Origin: Poronia punctata
Taxonomy: Eukaryota > Ascomycota > Sordariomycetes > Xylariales > Xylariaceae
DNA: 64,000 bases
Direction: 5' to 3'
NCBI GenBank assembly: GCA_022579005.1
Contig: MU401490.1
Span: forward strand, 1 to 64,000
Part shown: positions 36,856-49,300 of the stretch, one piece after another
How the letters are laid out: each line of letters begins with the position of its first letter
Position numbering within the stretch: position 1 is the stretch's first letter
Position numbers and translations under genes: made by a program
Notes under the pieces: model-generated
The model's database searches: none
Told to the model about the DNA's origin: nothing
What the model saw: the letters and a program-made list of their open reading frames with translations, nothing else

Positions 36856-38759
36856 ATGTGTGGTATCCATGCATGCATTACTGCAGCCACCGACTCGGGC
36901 TTATCGCCCGAGCTGAAACAGTCGCTCATCAATCGAGGTCCAGATCATTTCGGCCAAGCTGAGCGTGTACTTCCCTGCACTGAGTCGGGTGCCCAGCTTC
37001 GACTATACTTTACCTCAACTGTCCTAGCACTGCGAGGAGATCATGTCGCGAAGCAACCCCTCGAAGAGGCTCCCGGTACCGGGTCGGTGCTCTGCTGGAA
37101 CGGAGAAGCTTGGCGGATCGATGGTCGCGCCGTGTCCGGCAATGACGGTGAAGAGATCTCTTCCTCGCTTCGGCCCTCTGATACTACGGCTTCTGGTGAA
37201 GATCGGGAGACTCACATTTTAAACGTGCTACGCAGTATACAAGGTCCATTTGGTTTTGTATACTATGATGCCGTTGCTCACCGCGTGTATTATGGCCGAG
37301 ACCGTCTGGGGAGGCGGTCCCTGCTTATCAAATCTGCTAGCGGCCATGACTCACTTGCTCTCTCTAGTATCGCATCTGTACCGACTACCGGATGGGAAGA
37401 AGTTAGTTCAGACGGTATCTGGTCAATAGACCTGCGGACATATCATGGTGTATCTGATGACGTGACCCTGAGGGACCTCGTTACCAAGCATGCCTGGTCA
37501 CAATCTGAAGAGAGTGAAGACATGGTAAGTGGAGGAAGTCCATTGCCGATGTTTCAACCGAGACTCGATGCTCAGCTCAACTATTCAGGTCTTGAGTATC
37601 GGCTGCTTCAACAGCGAGCTGCCCCCGCCTGAACATGCGTTAAGCTTTGACTCTCCTTCGCTCGAAACGCTCGGGCAGAAACTGGTAGAATCCATGAAAC
37701 CAAGAGTTCTGAACGTGCCCGAACCTCCCAAGGTGACCACGACACCGGATATAGATGTCCGCATCGCCGTCCTGTTCTCGGGCGGTTTAGATTGTACCAT
37801 CTTGGCTAGGCTTGCTCATGACCTGGTTCCCATCGACCAGGGCTTAGACTTGATAAATGTCGCCTTTGAAAATCCCCGCCATGTGGCTCTAGAGGCCAAG
37901 AACGCGTCTCTGCGCAGTTCAGACGTGTACGAATCATGTCCTGATAGGATAACGGGACGAAAGTCGTTTGCCGAGTTACAAACCACGTGTCCTGGGCGGC
38001 AGTGGCGTTTCATTGCTGTAGGTAGACTGTTGCTATTCGCTAATCTCTTGAGCTAATCTGTTTTATACAGGTCAATGTCCCTTTTCAAGAAGCCATGGCG
38101 CACAGATCCAAAGTCCTGTCATTGATTTATCCACATGATACGGAGATGGACTTGTCAATTGCATTGGCCCTGTATTTTGCCGCAAGGGGCACGGGCGATT
38201 GTTATGTCAACCACATGGAATGGCAGTCTTGGCCGCCAAAAGGCGCCACTTCAGCACGTGTTTTGCTGTCCGGTCTTGGTGCGGATGAATTATTCGGCGG
38301 CTATTCCAGACACGATGTCGCGTTCAAACGAGCGGGCTATAAAGGCCTGGTCGAGGAACTAAAACTCGACGTCAAGCGGATCGGCCAACGTAATCTCGGC
38401 CGAGACGATCGCATCATGGCACATTGGGGTAGAGAAGTTCGTTTTCCCTTTCTCGATGAGCAGTTTGTTCACTTTACCATAAGTATGCCGGTTTGGGAAA
38501 AATGTGATTTTCAGAACGCATCTCATCCCGCCGTCATCGACCCGGCGAAAAGAGCGCTAAGGTTGCTGGCCGAGCAGCTTGGTCTTCCTATCGCTGCGCG
38601 TTTAAAAAAGAAGGCGGTAAGGACATGACAAAACCTTTCCAGGGGCTGTATGCGGCGTATTGACAGACTTTTGGACGACAGATACAATTCGGTTCGCGGA
38701 CTGCCAAAATCGAGAGTAGTACAGGTCGTCTCCGGGGCACGGCTCAGGTGTCGACCTGA
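36856..38759 (+). CDS. asparagine synthetase domain-containing protein (ASNSD1-like)
   Basis: Four exons, 36856-37524, 37589-38017, 38071-38616 and 38682-38759, encode about 573 residues. The start MCGI is chosen because family members begin with the glutaminase Cys at position 2, although a frame extends a few codons further upstream. The N-terminal class II amidotransferase domain (Asn/Gly/Arg-rich INRGPDHFG, GRDRLGRRSLL) is followed by the ATP-pyrophosphatase domain with the P-loop-like VLFSGGLDCTILARL and the signature LLSGLGADELFGGYSRH. Yeast YML096W and human ASNSD1 belong here; their exact activity is unsettled, and they differ from true AsnB. Introns of 64, 53 and 65 nt are GT-AG and in phase 0. 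The short final exon restores QFGSRTAK before the stop at 38757-38759. Confidence 0.88.
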
Positions 38760-40300
38760 AAATCTAGAAGATCCGGAAGAAAGCGTGAGTTGAACTTTTC
38801 CTGCTCAGCACGTGCTCTGCTTGCTTCCTTTTCTCCAAGTTTACTTCGTACGGGGGGCTATGATGATGATAAACAGATACTTCCGAGTCGGTGAAAAACA
38901 GTTAGTAGTCCTTCCAAGCTGTGTGTTTCGACTTGAGTTGTAACCCTCCTTGGTGGCGGATTCACTTTCTGTACACCGACGATGACGTTGTTAAAGGCAT
39001 ATCTGAGCCACCTTGTATCTCTTGCATACGTATTTAAACCATCTGTAATCGTGCAACTAACACAACCTTACATCAGACCCTCCGCTGTTGATCGATGCCG
39101 GGGCCAAAGCACCGGACCACTGCCTTGCGTAGTTATGAACAAGGAGCATACCAAGACGCAAAATGCAAGTGACGCCTTTCATGCTGGTGAGTCACTAAAG
39201 AATGCCGTGTCAAAGACGTCGCCGGTCAACGCGTCAACACTTACTTACCCATCGCCTCCTTACCTAGTACGTGTATATAACAGGTCTAGCTAGATATAAG
39301 AAGCTACTGCCACAATTACCGCCATTTCCATGGAGCCGGTGCTATAACCAGCGTCCGGTTCTCGCGATGGATATACTATCCTTGACCTCACAACAACACC
39401 AGGTATCGCGCATCAAATCAGACCTATCCGTATCTTGTCAGATTCAAATAAATAAATAAAACATGTAACCCACGGCATCTCTCACAAAATTCGTTAAATC
39501 TACTACATACATACATCCCCTCCCTAGCCCCCAAGAAAAGGAAGTGTATTGTTTTGTCAACTTTTGTCACCTCATCCTGACCTTTACCTTTACCCCACAG
39601 GTCATAAATAATACCACAGTAACGGAACCGAAACCCGAACCGGCCCCGGAAATATCTTTTGAAACGAGCAAACAGCTCAAACTAAAGTAGTCAACCTCAC
39701 GTGGCAACTTGCAAGTCTAGACTACCTCACCTATCCCCACATGTACATTTTGGCGTAGCAACTATTTATTCTGCTTCTATCCGTCACAAAATAAAAAAGA
39801 ATGTATATCTAGTCTAGATAGGTACGTCCTCGGGAGTTCCCCGCATTACTCTAGATTACCTAGTTTCAAAAAACGGGACCTCGGCTTTTTCCAAACCAAA
39901 ATCTGGGGAAAAAGCAAAAAATAGTTGGGGTTGGGGGGAACCGTTGAACCAAGGACCAAGGTAATTATACCGAAATAGGTTAATGATGCGGGGGAAATAC
40001 GAACACAGTACAACTTCAAGGTATCGCCTATCGGCTTTGGGCAAGGAACCGACCGCAATGTGAACTCCTCTCCCAGCCTTTTTTTGTTTATTACAAATCC
40101 ATCTACCATACCATACCATACCATACTGTACCGTAACCTTTTTTAACAAGTAATAAATAAACTACGAGGATATACCTATAAGATCTAGAAACTAAACTAA
40201 CCTAGTATCTATCCATCTATGTATTTATAAACGGTCCCGAGAAAGAAAAGAAAGAACCTCGCTTATCGGTGAATTGAATTTGTCTTGGGTCTTTCTTCTT

Positions 40301-40330
40301 CCTCTCCTCTCCTCTCCTCTCCTCTCCTCT
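40301..40330. repeat. (CCTCT)6 microsatellite
   Basis: A perfect pentanucleotide tandem array in the promoter or 5' UTR of the downstream ligase-like gene, pyrimidine-rich on the coding strand. Confidence 0.9.
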
Positions 40331-40435
40331 CCCTCCATTATAATTACTTACTAGAGAAACCATTTTATTTCCGTAGGGATTTTTAGTTGATCATTATTGA
40401 CTGTTATCCTGTAATTTGACGCGGCGAGAAAGAAA

Positions 40436-40464
40436 AAAAGAAAAGAAAAGAAAAGAAAAGAAAA
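40436..40464. repeat. (AAAAG)n array abutting the start codon
   Basis: A purine-only pentanucleotide repeat ends directly before the ATG at 40465. If transcribed, it forms the last part of the 5' leader. Confidence 0.85.
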
Positions 40465-40603
40465 ATGACTACGACAGTTGAACGTTTGGCCAATGGTCAG
40501 GTTTTGTATCAACCGGATAGGTTGGTGGATGTTCCGAATGTGGATGTAATGACGCTTTTGTTCGGTAAGTAAAGTGTGGTTCGTTGTTCTATTAAGCTTC
40601 AAG

Positions 40604-40636
<33 letters not shown>

Positions 40637-43238
40637 CTGTTGCCACTGACTTTATGTCTAGATTCCGAAGTTTGTCGTGTACCAGAAGATACCATCATCC
40701 AGTACGCCCCCCCCCTCCCTCCCACTTAGCAAAAAATGACTGTCGCCCGGGAACAATCCTTTTCGCTGGATCCGATATTCGACTTGGCTACTAACCCATC
40801 AACCAGCGCCGATGCCGCAGAACCCTCCAACTGCCTAACCAAAGCCAAACTCCGACAACTTTCCAAACAGACCGCCCACGTATTCAGGAGTCAATTCGGA
40901 GTAGGCGCCAACGGACCGGACAAAGATGTCGTCTTCAACATCTCAACCGGACACTTCATGATCCCCGTCATGTTTTACGCAACCATCACTGCCGGCGGGA
41001 TATTCTCGTCCGCCAGTCCGTCTGCCACGCCGGACGAATTCGCGTACCAGTTGCGACAGACGGATGCCAAGATCATCCTATGTACGCCGGATCTGAAGCA
41101 GACTGCTTTAGCTGCGGCTCAAAAGGTCGGCTTGAGCCCGAGAAACGTCGTCGTCTACGGCGGGACGAAGACTGTGGAGTTTCACGAGGCGGAATCGGGT
41201 GCCGTTGTGCCCATCTCGAATCAGGAGTTGGACTGGAGGCGGATAACGGATCCTGTCGAGCTGGAAAATAGCATCATCTGCTTGTTGTTTTCTAGCGGGA
41301 CGACGGGTTTGCCAAAGGCTATGCGTGTTTCGCACAGGAATAGTGTCGCTTCTTGCGCTCTTGCCCTCGAACCTACAAAGGAGTATAATCTGAAGAACAA
41401 GGGGCCGAATCATAAATGGTACAGTCTTTCTGTTCCATATTCAGGGGTTAAAGTCCTTCGTAACTAACACTTTGCGCTTCACAGTCAGTATACTATACTA
41501 TAAACCCAGCCAACCCCTGATTATTATTTCTGCCATGAGAAAGAAAAACATGACAGAAGTATACCATACCATGCCCAAGTACCAGACGAGTGTGATACTC
41601 ATCTTTGGAAGAAAGAAAAAGTATGTATATCACTAACAAAACCAACAGACATCACACTCGCCCATCTCCCCGCAGCCCACATCGCCGGTGTCCAGGGCTA
41701 CCTGGTGAACAACTGCTACATGGGCGGAACCTGCTACTGGATGCAACGATTCGACTTCCCCAAGTTCTGCGAGTACGTGAAGAAGTACAAGGTCACCACC
41801 ATGTTCACCGTCCCGCCGATATTCCTATTGATCGCCAAATCGCCCCTGGTCAAAGACCATCTCGACACCTGGGACGAGGCCATATCCGGTGCCGCTCCCA
41901 TGGGCCAGGACCTACAAATAGAGGCGGGCAAGAAGATTGGGAAAGGAAGAACGAAACTTCGACAGACCTGGGGTCTTAGCGAGACGGTATTTTATTTTCA
42001 ACAAACATTAAAACTCTTCTTCTTCTTCTTCCTCTTCTTCCGCCCAACATGCTGACTTTTCGATATATATATATATATAGACCGGAAGTATAACAGTAAC
42101 CCCAATCGAACACGTGCAAACCGCCCCAGCCGGCTCGGTAGGATCCCTAGTAGCAAGCTGCTACGCCCGACTCGTAGACGAACAAGGCAAGGACGTCGAG
42201 CCGGGTAAGGGTAAGGCGAAAGCGGGCGAGATATGGGTCAAGGGACCCGTAGTCACCAAGGGATACTGGAAGAACGAAAAGGCCAACGAGGATTCCTTTG
42301 TCGACGGTTGGTTCTGTACCGGCGACATCGCCGTTTTCCAAGACGGGTATTTCTTCATCGTGGATCGGAAAAAGGTAAAACAAACTAAACTACCCTTTTT
42401 TTGGGGGGGGGGGGGGGGGGGGATTTTGGTTGTGTGTGGAAACGGGCGAAAAAAAAAAAGGAACAAAAAAAAAAAAAAGGACACCCAGTGGCCCCCCCGG
42501 GAGATGGGGCCAGCACCNNNNNNNNNNNNNNNNNNNNNNNNNNNNNNNNNNNNNNNNNNNNNNNNNNNNNNNNNNNNNNNNNNNNNNNNNNNNNNNNNNN
42601 NNNNNNNNNNNNNNNNNNNNNNNNNNNNNNNNNNNNNNNNNNNNNNNNNNNNNNNNNNNNNNNNNNNNNNNNNNNNNNNNNNNNNNNNNNNNNNNNNNNN
42701 NNNNNNNNNNNNNNNNNNNNNNNNNNNNNNNNNNNNNNNNNNNNNNNNNNNNNNNNNNNNNNNNNNNNNNNNNNNNNNNNNNNNNNNNNNNNNNNNNNNN
42801 NNNNNNNNNNNNNNNNNNNNNNNNNNNNNNNNNNNNNNNNNNNNNNNNNNNNNNNNNNNNNNNNNNNNNNNNNNNNNNNNNNNNNNNNNNNNNNNNNNNN
42901 NNNNNNNNNNNNNNNNNNNNNNNNNNNNNNNNNNNNNNNNNNNNNNNNNNNNNNNNNNNNNNNNNNNNNNNNNNNNNNNNNNNNNNNNNNNNNNNNNNNN
43001 NNNNNNNNNNNNNNNNNNNNNNNNNNNNNNNNNNNNNNNNNNNNNNNNNNNNNNNNNNNNNNNNNNNNNNNNNNNNNNNNNNNNNNNNNNNNNNNNNNNN
43101 NNNNNNNNNNNNNNNNNNNNNNNNNNNNNNNNNNNNNNNNNNNNNNNNNNNNNNNNNNNNNNNNNNNNNNNNNNNNNNNNNNNNNNNNNNNNNNNNNNNN
43201 NNNNCCGCATCGTCCGTCGTCTGGGGGTGGCTTTGTGA
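40465..43238 (+). CDS. 4-coumarate-CoA-ligase-like AMP-binding enzyme (interrupted by assembly gap)
   Basis: Exons 40465-40564, 40662-40701, 40807-about 41423, 41649-41986 and 42081-42374 are visible; the rest lies in the N gap (42518-43204), and a stop in the same style of frame follows at 43236-43238 after RIVRRLGVAL. ANL-superfamily enzymes activate carboxylic acids with ATP and then transfer them to CoA. The P-loop-like LLFSSGTTGLPKAMRVSHRN, LAHLPAAHIAGVQGY, TWGLSETTGSI and FVDGWFCTGDIAVFQDGYFFIVDRKK are present, in order. The catalytic C-terminal Lys region is missing in the gap. The donor after 41423 is weak (GTCTTT); a GTAACT site at 41460 would add 12 residues. The intron at 40565-40661 carries a GTT repeat. 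The substrate is unknown. Confidence 0.82.
42403..42422. repeat. G homopolymer (20) near the gap
   Basis: Twenty consecutive G, shortly followed by long A runs and then the N gap. It is probably a hard-to-sequence stretch or an assembly artefact. Confidence 0.85.
42518..43204. other. assembly gap (687 N)
   Basis: Unresolved sequence. It should hold the C-terminal domain of the ligase-like gene, roughly 100-150 codons plus possible introns. Confidence 1.
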
Positions 43239-43793
43239 TTTTTATACACCTTTAATTCACGCACATAACTCTTAATTCTCTAAACCCCCCCCCCCCCCCC
43301 CCCCCGGCCGCCCTTTTTTTGTTGGAGAGAGAGAGAGAGAGAAGAAAAGAGAGAATGGTTGCTTATACATGGCAAAGACTGGCCTGTGGGTACTTCAGTA
43401 AGTACAAGTATGTAAGTGGTGATGGATGAATAGTCGTGCTGTCGGGTGTTGCGCAGTCTATTCCTAGTGTAGTGGATGGGAATTACGATTCGAGGTTTAG
43501 AGTATTTGCATGCATAAGTGTCTCGAGGGGTGATGAGCTAGGTACATCGTCTTGGCAACGATTAATATCCGTGGTAGTAGTAGTGAAAATGCTTGCGATA
43601 AACCTACTGTGACTAGATATGTACCATTGCAGATACCCGCGGTATATAGAGAGATTCCCAACTCCATAATACCTAAACATACCAACTCATAAGCAATCTA
43701 AACCCGTCCAAAGATTCAACATATCATTTCGCACAATTCAAACCTACTTCATCTAGACAGCCCGCTGCCCCCCCCTCTTCAACCCCACCTAAC
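43239..43793. other. convergent intergenic region with homopolymers
   Basis: About 550 bases including 21 consecutive C (43285-43305) and a GA repeat (about 43325-43342). No gene was seen. Confidence 0.55.
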
Positions 43794-46315
43794 TCAAGCC
43801 TTCTCACTCACTACCCCCTTAAGACACTCCCTATCATCCCAAACCGCCCTCTCCAGCGACGGGAAAACAAGATCAGCACCTTCTATTACCCGCGACCCAT
43901 CCGCATCAGCAAGCAACCACTTGGCCCTCTCAAACCTAGCCCGGACACCACGTACGAGATTAACCAGTCTGATCTCCACACCATTACCCAGATTCCGCCG
44001 AATATCATCCTTGAGCTCCGCAAGCGCCGTAACACCCGTGACATCGATGAACGGCACCATGGCAAAGTCCCAAACGACGATAGACAACGGCATATCCTTC
44101 ATGACGATACTTCTTTCGCGACGTAGACGTTCTAGCCGGCGCTCGCCCGCCACGCTCCACGATCTCTCGTTATCGAGTCGGTAGTTGGGGCTTCCGACGG
44201 ACGGGTACACGAGCTGTACCGACTCGAGCGCGTGTCTCTTGTTGCGCTGCGCGTTGGGGTAGAATAACGCGTCCTTGAATGAGATGACGACTGTATCTTC
44301 TGGGACACCCACACCGACACTGTCTGTCCTTACTCTTGTAGCTGTGCCTGTGCTCTCGACCAGGGTTCCGTCGTGTGTGCTGGACCGTGATGAGCTCGAC
44401 GAGTCTCCTCTGCTGTCTTTGTTCGCCGAGACATCCGCTTTGACGAATGCGGAGCGGAGAAGGGTCCATACTACGGCCCAGCCGGCTGCTGTGCCGATGC
44501 CGTATTCGGAGGATACGAAAATAGTGACGAACTGTGTGATTTGACCTCTTGTCAGTGCTGTCATTCATCTGAATAATACGGCCTTACAGATTCAAGTAGT
44601 GACATCCAATCATATCCCAGAACTGGCTAGTCCTTTACTTATGAAAATGACGGTTCGAATAAGTGAAAGGTATAACTTACAAATGCAACGTTAAAAGCAA
44701 TGTAATCTGCGATAGAGACCCTATAGTATCTGTAGATCAGGGAGAAAGGTCCAAACAGATGAATGACAGCCATGATCTATCACTGGATTAGCAAACCTTC
44801 TTGCGCCCTGCATTCGTATATCCCCCTAATACCACGACAGAGCTCAGAGAGGGACGACTTACAATGATCGCCGCTAGTGTCGCCTTGGGAAGCCAATAAA
44901 GAGCGGGCGAAAAGACGTAGATGGTAAGAAGGATGAAGCCAGCCGTGAAGATACCGTTCAAAGGACTGCGGACGTTGCATTCCGAGTTGACAGCCGTTCG
45001 CGACATGGCCCCTCCAACAGGCATGGCGCCAAAGAAGCTGTTGATCAGGTTCGTCACGCCGAGGTAGTTGAACTCCTGCGTCTGATCGACGCTATAATGA
45101 TTCTTCCTGCCAAAGGCCCTGGCCACCGCCTGATGCTCCAGTGAGGCGGCCACGAAGGGCGCTATAGCCCGCGCCGCCACCTTGGAGATGAGGTCGCCCG
45201 AATGGGATTTGGGATGCGCGATTCCGTTCGTGTCGACCTTGCTTATGGCCCAGAGGAGCTCGTCCCGATCCTTGTTGACGAGATAGGAGATGAGGGTGAA
45301 GACGACGAGCACGATGATGGCGCGGCTGTTGGCCATGTACTTGATGACGAAATGCTTCTTGCCCCATTTCTTGCCGACCTTTTCGAGAAGGAAGAGGATG
45401 GCGACGGTGCCGAAGCCGATGCCGGATGTTGGTCCATCCCAGTGCGGAAGCCTTCGCAATACATCTCCGATTATGTCGAATACTGTCTCGGGCGTATCAT
45501 CAAGCCCTACAAGCGACCCTACTTGGCCAAAGCCGATTGTGAGCGCCGTCGCTGAGATGAACCCGGTGAGGATCGGTATCGATATGTAATCGAGGAGGAA
45601 ACCTAGACCCAGAAGACCGATGACCAACCCGTAAACGCCCACCATAAAGGCAACGGCGGCGGCGATGTCGACAGGGGAGTATTCGTCCTTGAGATCCGCT
45701 ATGATTTCCGATGTCAAGAGGCCCATTAGTGAGGTTGGGCCAGTGGACAAGTCTACAAGGCAAAAGAAGAGTGTTAGTCGTTATGCCATGTGCTTATAAG
45801 GTTTGAAACGGTCATGTTTACCTTTTGATGTCCCGAGAAAGACGGCGATGGCGGCAGGCAACCAACTGCTATATAATCCATGCTCTATGGGAATGGTGGC
45901 AATCTTTGCATATGATAAACCTTGGGGGATGAGCATGACACCGATAGTTAAACCGGCCACTGTAGAAATACAGTCAGTAACAAACACATTGGTAGTTCAC
46001 GTAGGTCTAGAACTCTAGGTTAGGGGTGTATTCCGCAGGTATTATACATGTCGAAAAACAGACAATACTCCCTCAAGATGAAATATGACCTGCCAGCGAT
46101 AACTTACTAAAGTCTGAGGCTAGCCATGATGGAGAGTACCGAGGTAACCACTGGACAATAGGGAGTTTGTCGAGAAAGTACTGCTTCGCGGCTGACGGTA
46201 CTTTCCTCGGTACAGTACGGGCATAATGCCTAACTCTGCTAATGTTAGGATCTGTTTGTAACTCTTTCTTCAGTTTGTCGACATTATTCTCTAGGTTGGG
46301 AAAGTGTCTCTCCAT
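43794..46315 (-). CDS. SulP-family sulfate permease with STAS domain
   Basis: Five exons, 46108-46315, 45822-45959, 44863-45752, 44681-44776 and 43794-44531, encode about 689 residues. SulP transporters import sulfate with protons across the plasma membrane. The N-terminal cytosolic segment (about 65 residues) leads into the hydrophobic core with IGVMLIPQGLSYAKIATIP, then FGAMPVGGAMSRTAVN, a conserved SulP stretch. The C-terminal STAS domain is recognised by WDFAMVPFIDVTGVTALAEL. Between the core and STAS lies a Ser-rich linker (SSSSSRSS). Introns are 148, 69, 86 and 149 nt, GT-AG; the long fourth intron has an in-frame ATG near its end that mimics an exon start. The first ATG is at 46315. 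Whether the substrate is sulfate or a related oxyanion is inferred from the family. Confidence 0.9.
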
Positions 46316-49300
46316 GGTGACTAGATTAAAGAAGAAAAAGGAAACAAAAACATCAACGATGCCAAGTATAAGGAGAAAATGAGCACATCTGTGACGACGT
46401 TTTCAAGAAGCCAGTCGAGCCTCTTGCTTTTAAGTTGACCATTGCAGATCACAGGCCAATCATGAGGAATACCCTATTAGAGATACTTTGGTACGAAAAC
46501 CACGGTTAGAAATCCCAAGGAAGATCAATATTGGCATCAGACTTGGAAATCGGCAACCCCATACTCCGTCCACGCTCTGTTGCAATGGAGGCAGGCCCCT
46601 CTCTCGGTGCATTCTCGCATCCTGTCGGTATCGCTAAATGGCTGGGAGCCAAATATTACCTTGCATCGTGGTTGTTTACTCTTGGATGGGTATTCCGGAG
46701 CACGCAACGTGAGGTCATGGTTGGTTGACGACATAGCCTTGGTTACCAGCTTACAGTTTGATATTGAAGGATAGGTACCATAGACGCCCCAAGTGCGTAC
46801 TCCGACTGGTTCGTAACATATGGAAGGACGACGGCCATTACCGACCCGTATGCACTTCTTAGATCTACATACCTAGGGTATGGCCTTCACAACAACGGGA
46901 GCGTCGCTTCGAGCCGGTCACATATGCGGGCATAAGCGTGACATTGCGTGCCACTCCTCCATGTCCGGAACCAACCCAGCTCCCCTGTCTGGACGGCGGA
47001 CCGAGCCTGGACAGGATCTGAAGCCGGACAGGCGCCCTAGGTAGTAGGACGTGGGGTGTAGTCTGGGGAGATCCTAGGTAGTGAGCAGAACATTCGACCA
47101 AGCAAAACAGATATAAAAGTAACATGTGAACCAAAGTGCGACGGGCGGCCCACAGATAGACAAATCACCGACATATTATTGACATACTTCAGCTTGTCGA
47201 CTTCCTATCGTAGGTGGGCAGCGGGCTGCTGAAGGTTTCAACCTGGTTTTCAATTCAGTGGTAAAAGTCGTTAGCGGCATCTCTACTTTACCTGAAAAAG
47301 TTAATTTCTTTTCTTTTTCCCACCCAACTTTCCCCTTTTTGCTCTTCTATCACTTGTCTTGCAGACTTCGTATCCTATAACGTTATAAAGGATCTGAACT
47401 CTAGGCAGGTGACTCTCAGCTGTCTACAAAAAGTAATCTGATTGATGATTTAAGGCGTAGATTATCGATTCTACGCTGCATCTATGTCCTCTTGTATGTG
47501 ATAGGCCATGTGAGAGGCCTCGTACAGGCCCTAAGCGAGGGGCTGGTTGTCGATAGGCCAGGAAAATTGGTAAGCTGAGGGGTTGAGTTAGCGCTGTTTT
47601 TGATCGAAGCCTATTGGACAGCCCAAGGGGGGCTTCTCAATCATCAATGCCATGGTCCTGGTATTCTGTATGAGCCCAAATGCAACAGAAAAACATATAA
47701 TACCTAACGAAGTGTTGTAGACGGAATCAGACTGCCGGCGCTGTATATGATTTTGCGTGTCTATCATTTATCTCAAGTATGTGAGTGTGACTGGGGTTGG
47801 AGACTAGTTCGCACCTACTCAGGCTTTTGGAGCTGCAAGCTGCTTCTATTCTCCAATAAACCTTTGGGCCCTCCAAAGGGTAGGAAGGAGCGGCACGCCA
47901 CCGTAACATGGGCAAGAGAAAGAGCGAGGGGCAAGTCTGTTAAAAGATGGCATCACGATATCAAGACTTGAAGTCTTCTTCAGGGTTGTACAGACGTCGT
48001 TGTCCGATATCCTCTTCCTGACTAATCGACGGTATTCTCGTCTTGCTTCTTGCATGGCCAAGACACATGGCGAAAGCTTACCTGGGTAGGGCTTACCTAA
48101 CTGAGCATGAAAAGGTCCCATTGCAGTGCACCAAGGCCTTGGCCGTCTGCGGATCAGCTGGGCGCCGAGCCATCTCGGAGATAGGAGACCCAGTTTGATG
48201 TTTCCGAGAGTTAAAGGGCCACTATCGCCTACTTTTTATTAGATCTACTTGTATTTATTGCAGTTCAGAGGACCTTTCCAGCTGGAAAGTTCCAACGGCA
48301 AGTTAGAAGGAAACGGAACTTGACCATGAGAGGCCAGTCTCCGAATCTAGTTGGACACAACAGCAGTATGTACTGCTGGGCCATAGAAGGGGTAATAGTA
48401 ATAGGCGGCCGCACAGTTCTGATTAGCAGACATCTCTAGTCAATCATTGCGTTGTAATGCATATACCATGTACACTCAGGTAGGTAGCATAGGTAGCGAG
48501 CGCCAACGGAAATAAAGTCTATAAACAAAAAACCACTGGAGATAGGAAGAAAGAAGCCAGTGGCTATAGCCTCTACATTCCTAAAGGAGCCACTATTTCC
48601 CACCTTGGAGTAACGGACTCAACCTCCTCTATCAATACAACCTTGGTGACGTTGACATTTAGGACCCACCTCGTTTTTTCCCCTGTCATCTATTTTCCGG
48701 GGGAAGCGACGAACGACTAGGTACTACCTTAGGCTTTGTAAAAGGCAGCTACGGCAAACGGATGGTGTGACTGGAGATATCTTTGCCACCGATTTTGAAC
48801 CAATTGTAGACAGGCCGTGTCAAGGTTCCTTTATCCTTTCTATTGCCGGACCTGATAGCCAGCTTTTTTTTACTTCAAGAAACGCTGGCCCTGCTCCACG
48901 GGTCGTTATTACGTTATAGGAATACCGGGCTTGAATATCTGAATTGCAGATGGACATGGGAGTGTGTTTGCGATTACATGTAGTGTACCTAGATGTAGGT
49001 GAGGTATGTGCTTTTGGACCCATCGTCATGAAACGGCCGAAACCTCCGGCAGTGAAAGATACAAGGTAAGTAAATGTTGTACAACCGGATTCATGTCAAA
49101 CCTAATCATGTACATACGTGTAAATGCTCGGTTCTCGGCCGTTCGCGTCCCCCTTATGACGTGCAGTACTAGTCTACATATCAGGTAGATACATCCTATT
49201 ACTACCTACATGTAGATAACGGTTATATACCTACTTGTTTGTACCACGCCTCTACCAACGCTAAGCTTTTCCCTTTATGTTTACTAGAAGGGGCTTCCCG

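Larger units (their letters stand above)
38760..40464. other. intergenic region
   Basis: About 1.7 kb without a supported gene. It contains CCATA repeats (about 40108-40125), a CCTCT array and an AAAAG array next to the following start codon. Confidence 0.5.

Noticed and set aside
42114..43264. Long frames running through the N gap on both strands
   Set aside because: They are open only because N is read as unknown residues; only the portions before and after the gap carry information.
45202..45589. Plus-strand frames within the sulfate permease
   Set aside because: Antisense shadows of the conserved transporter exon.
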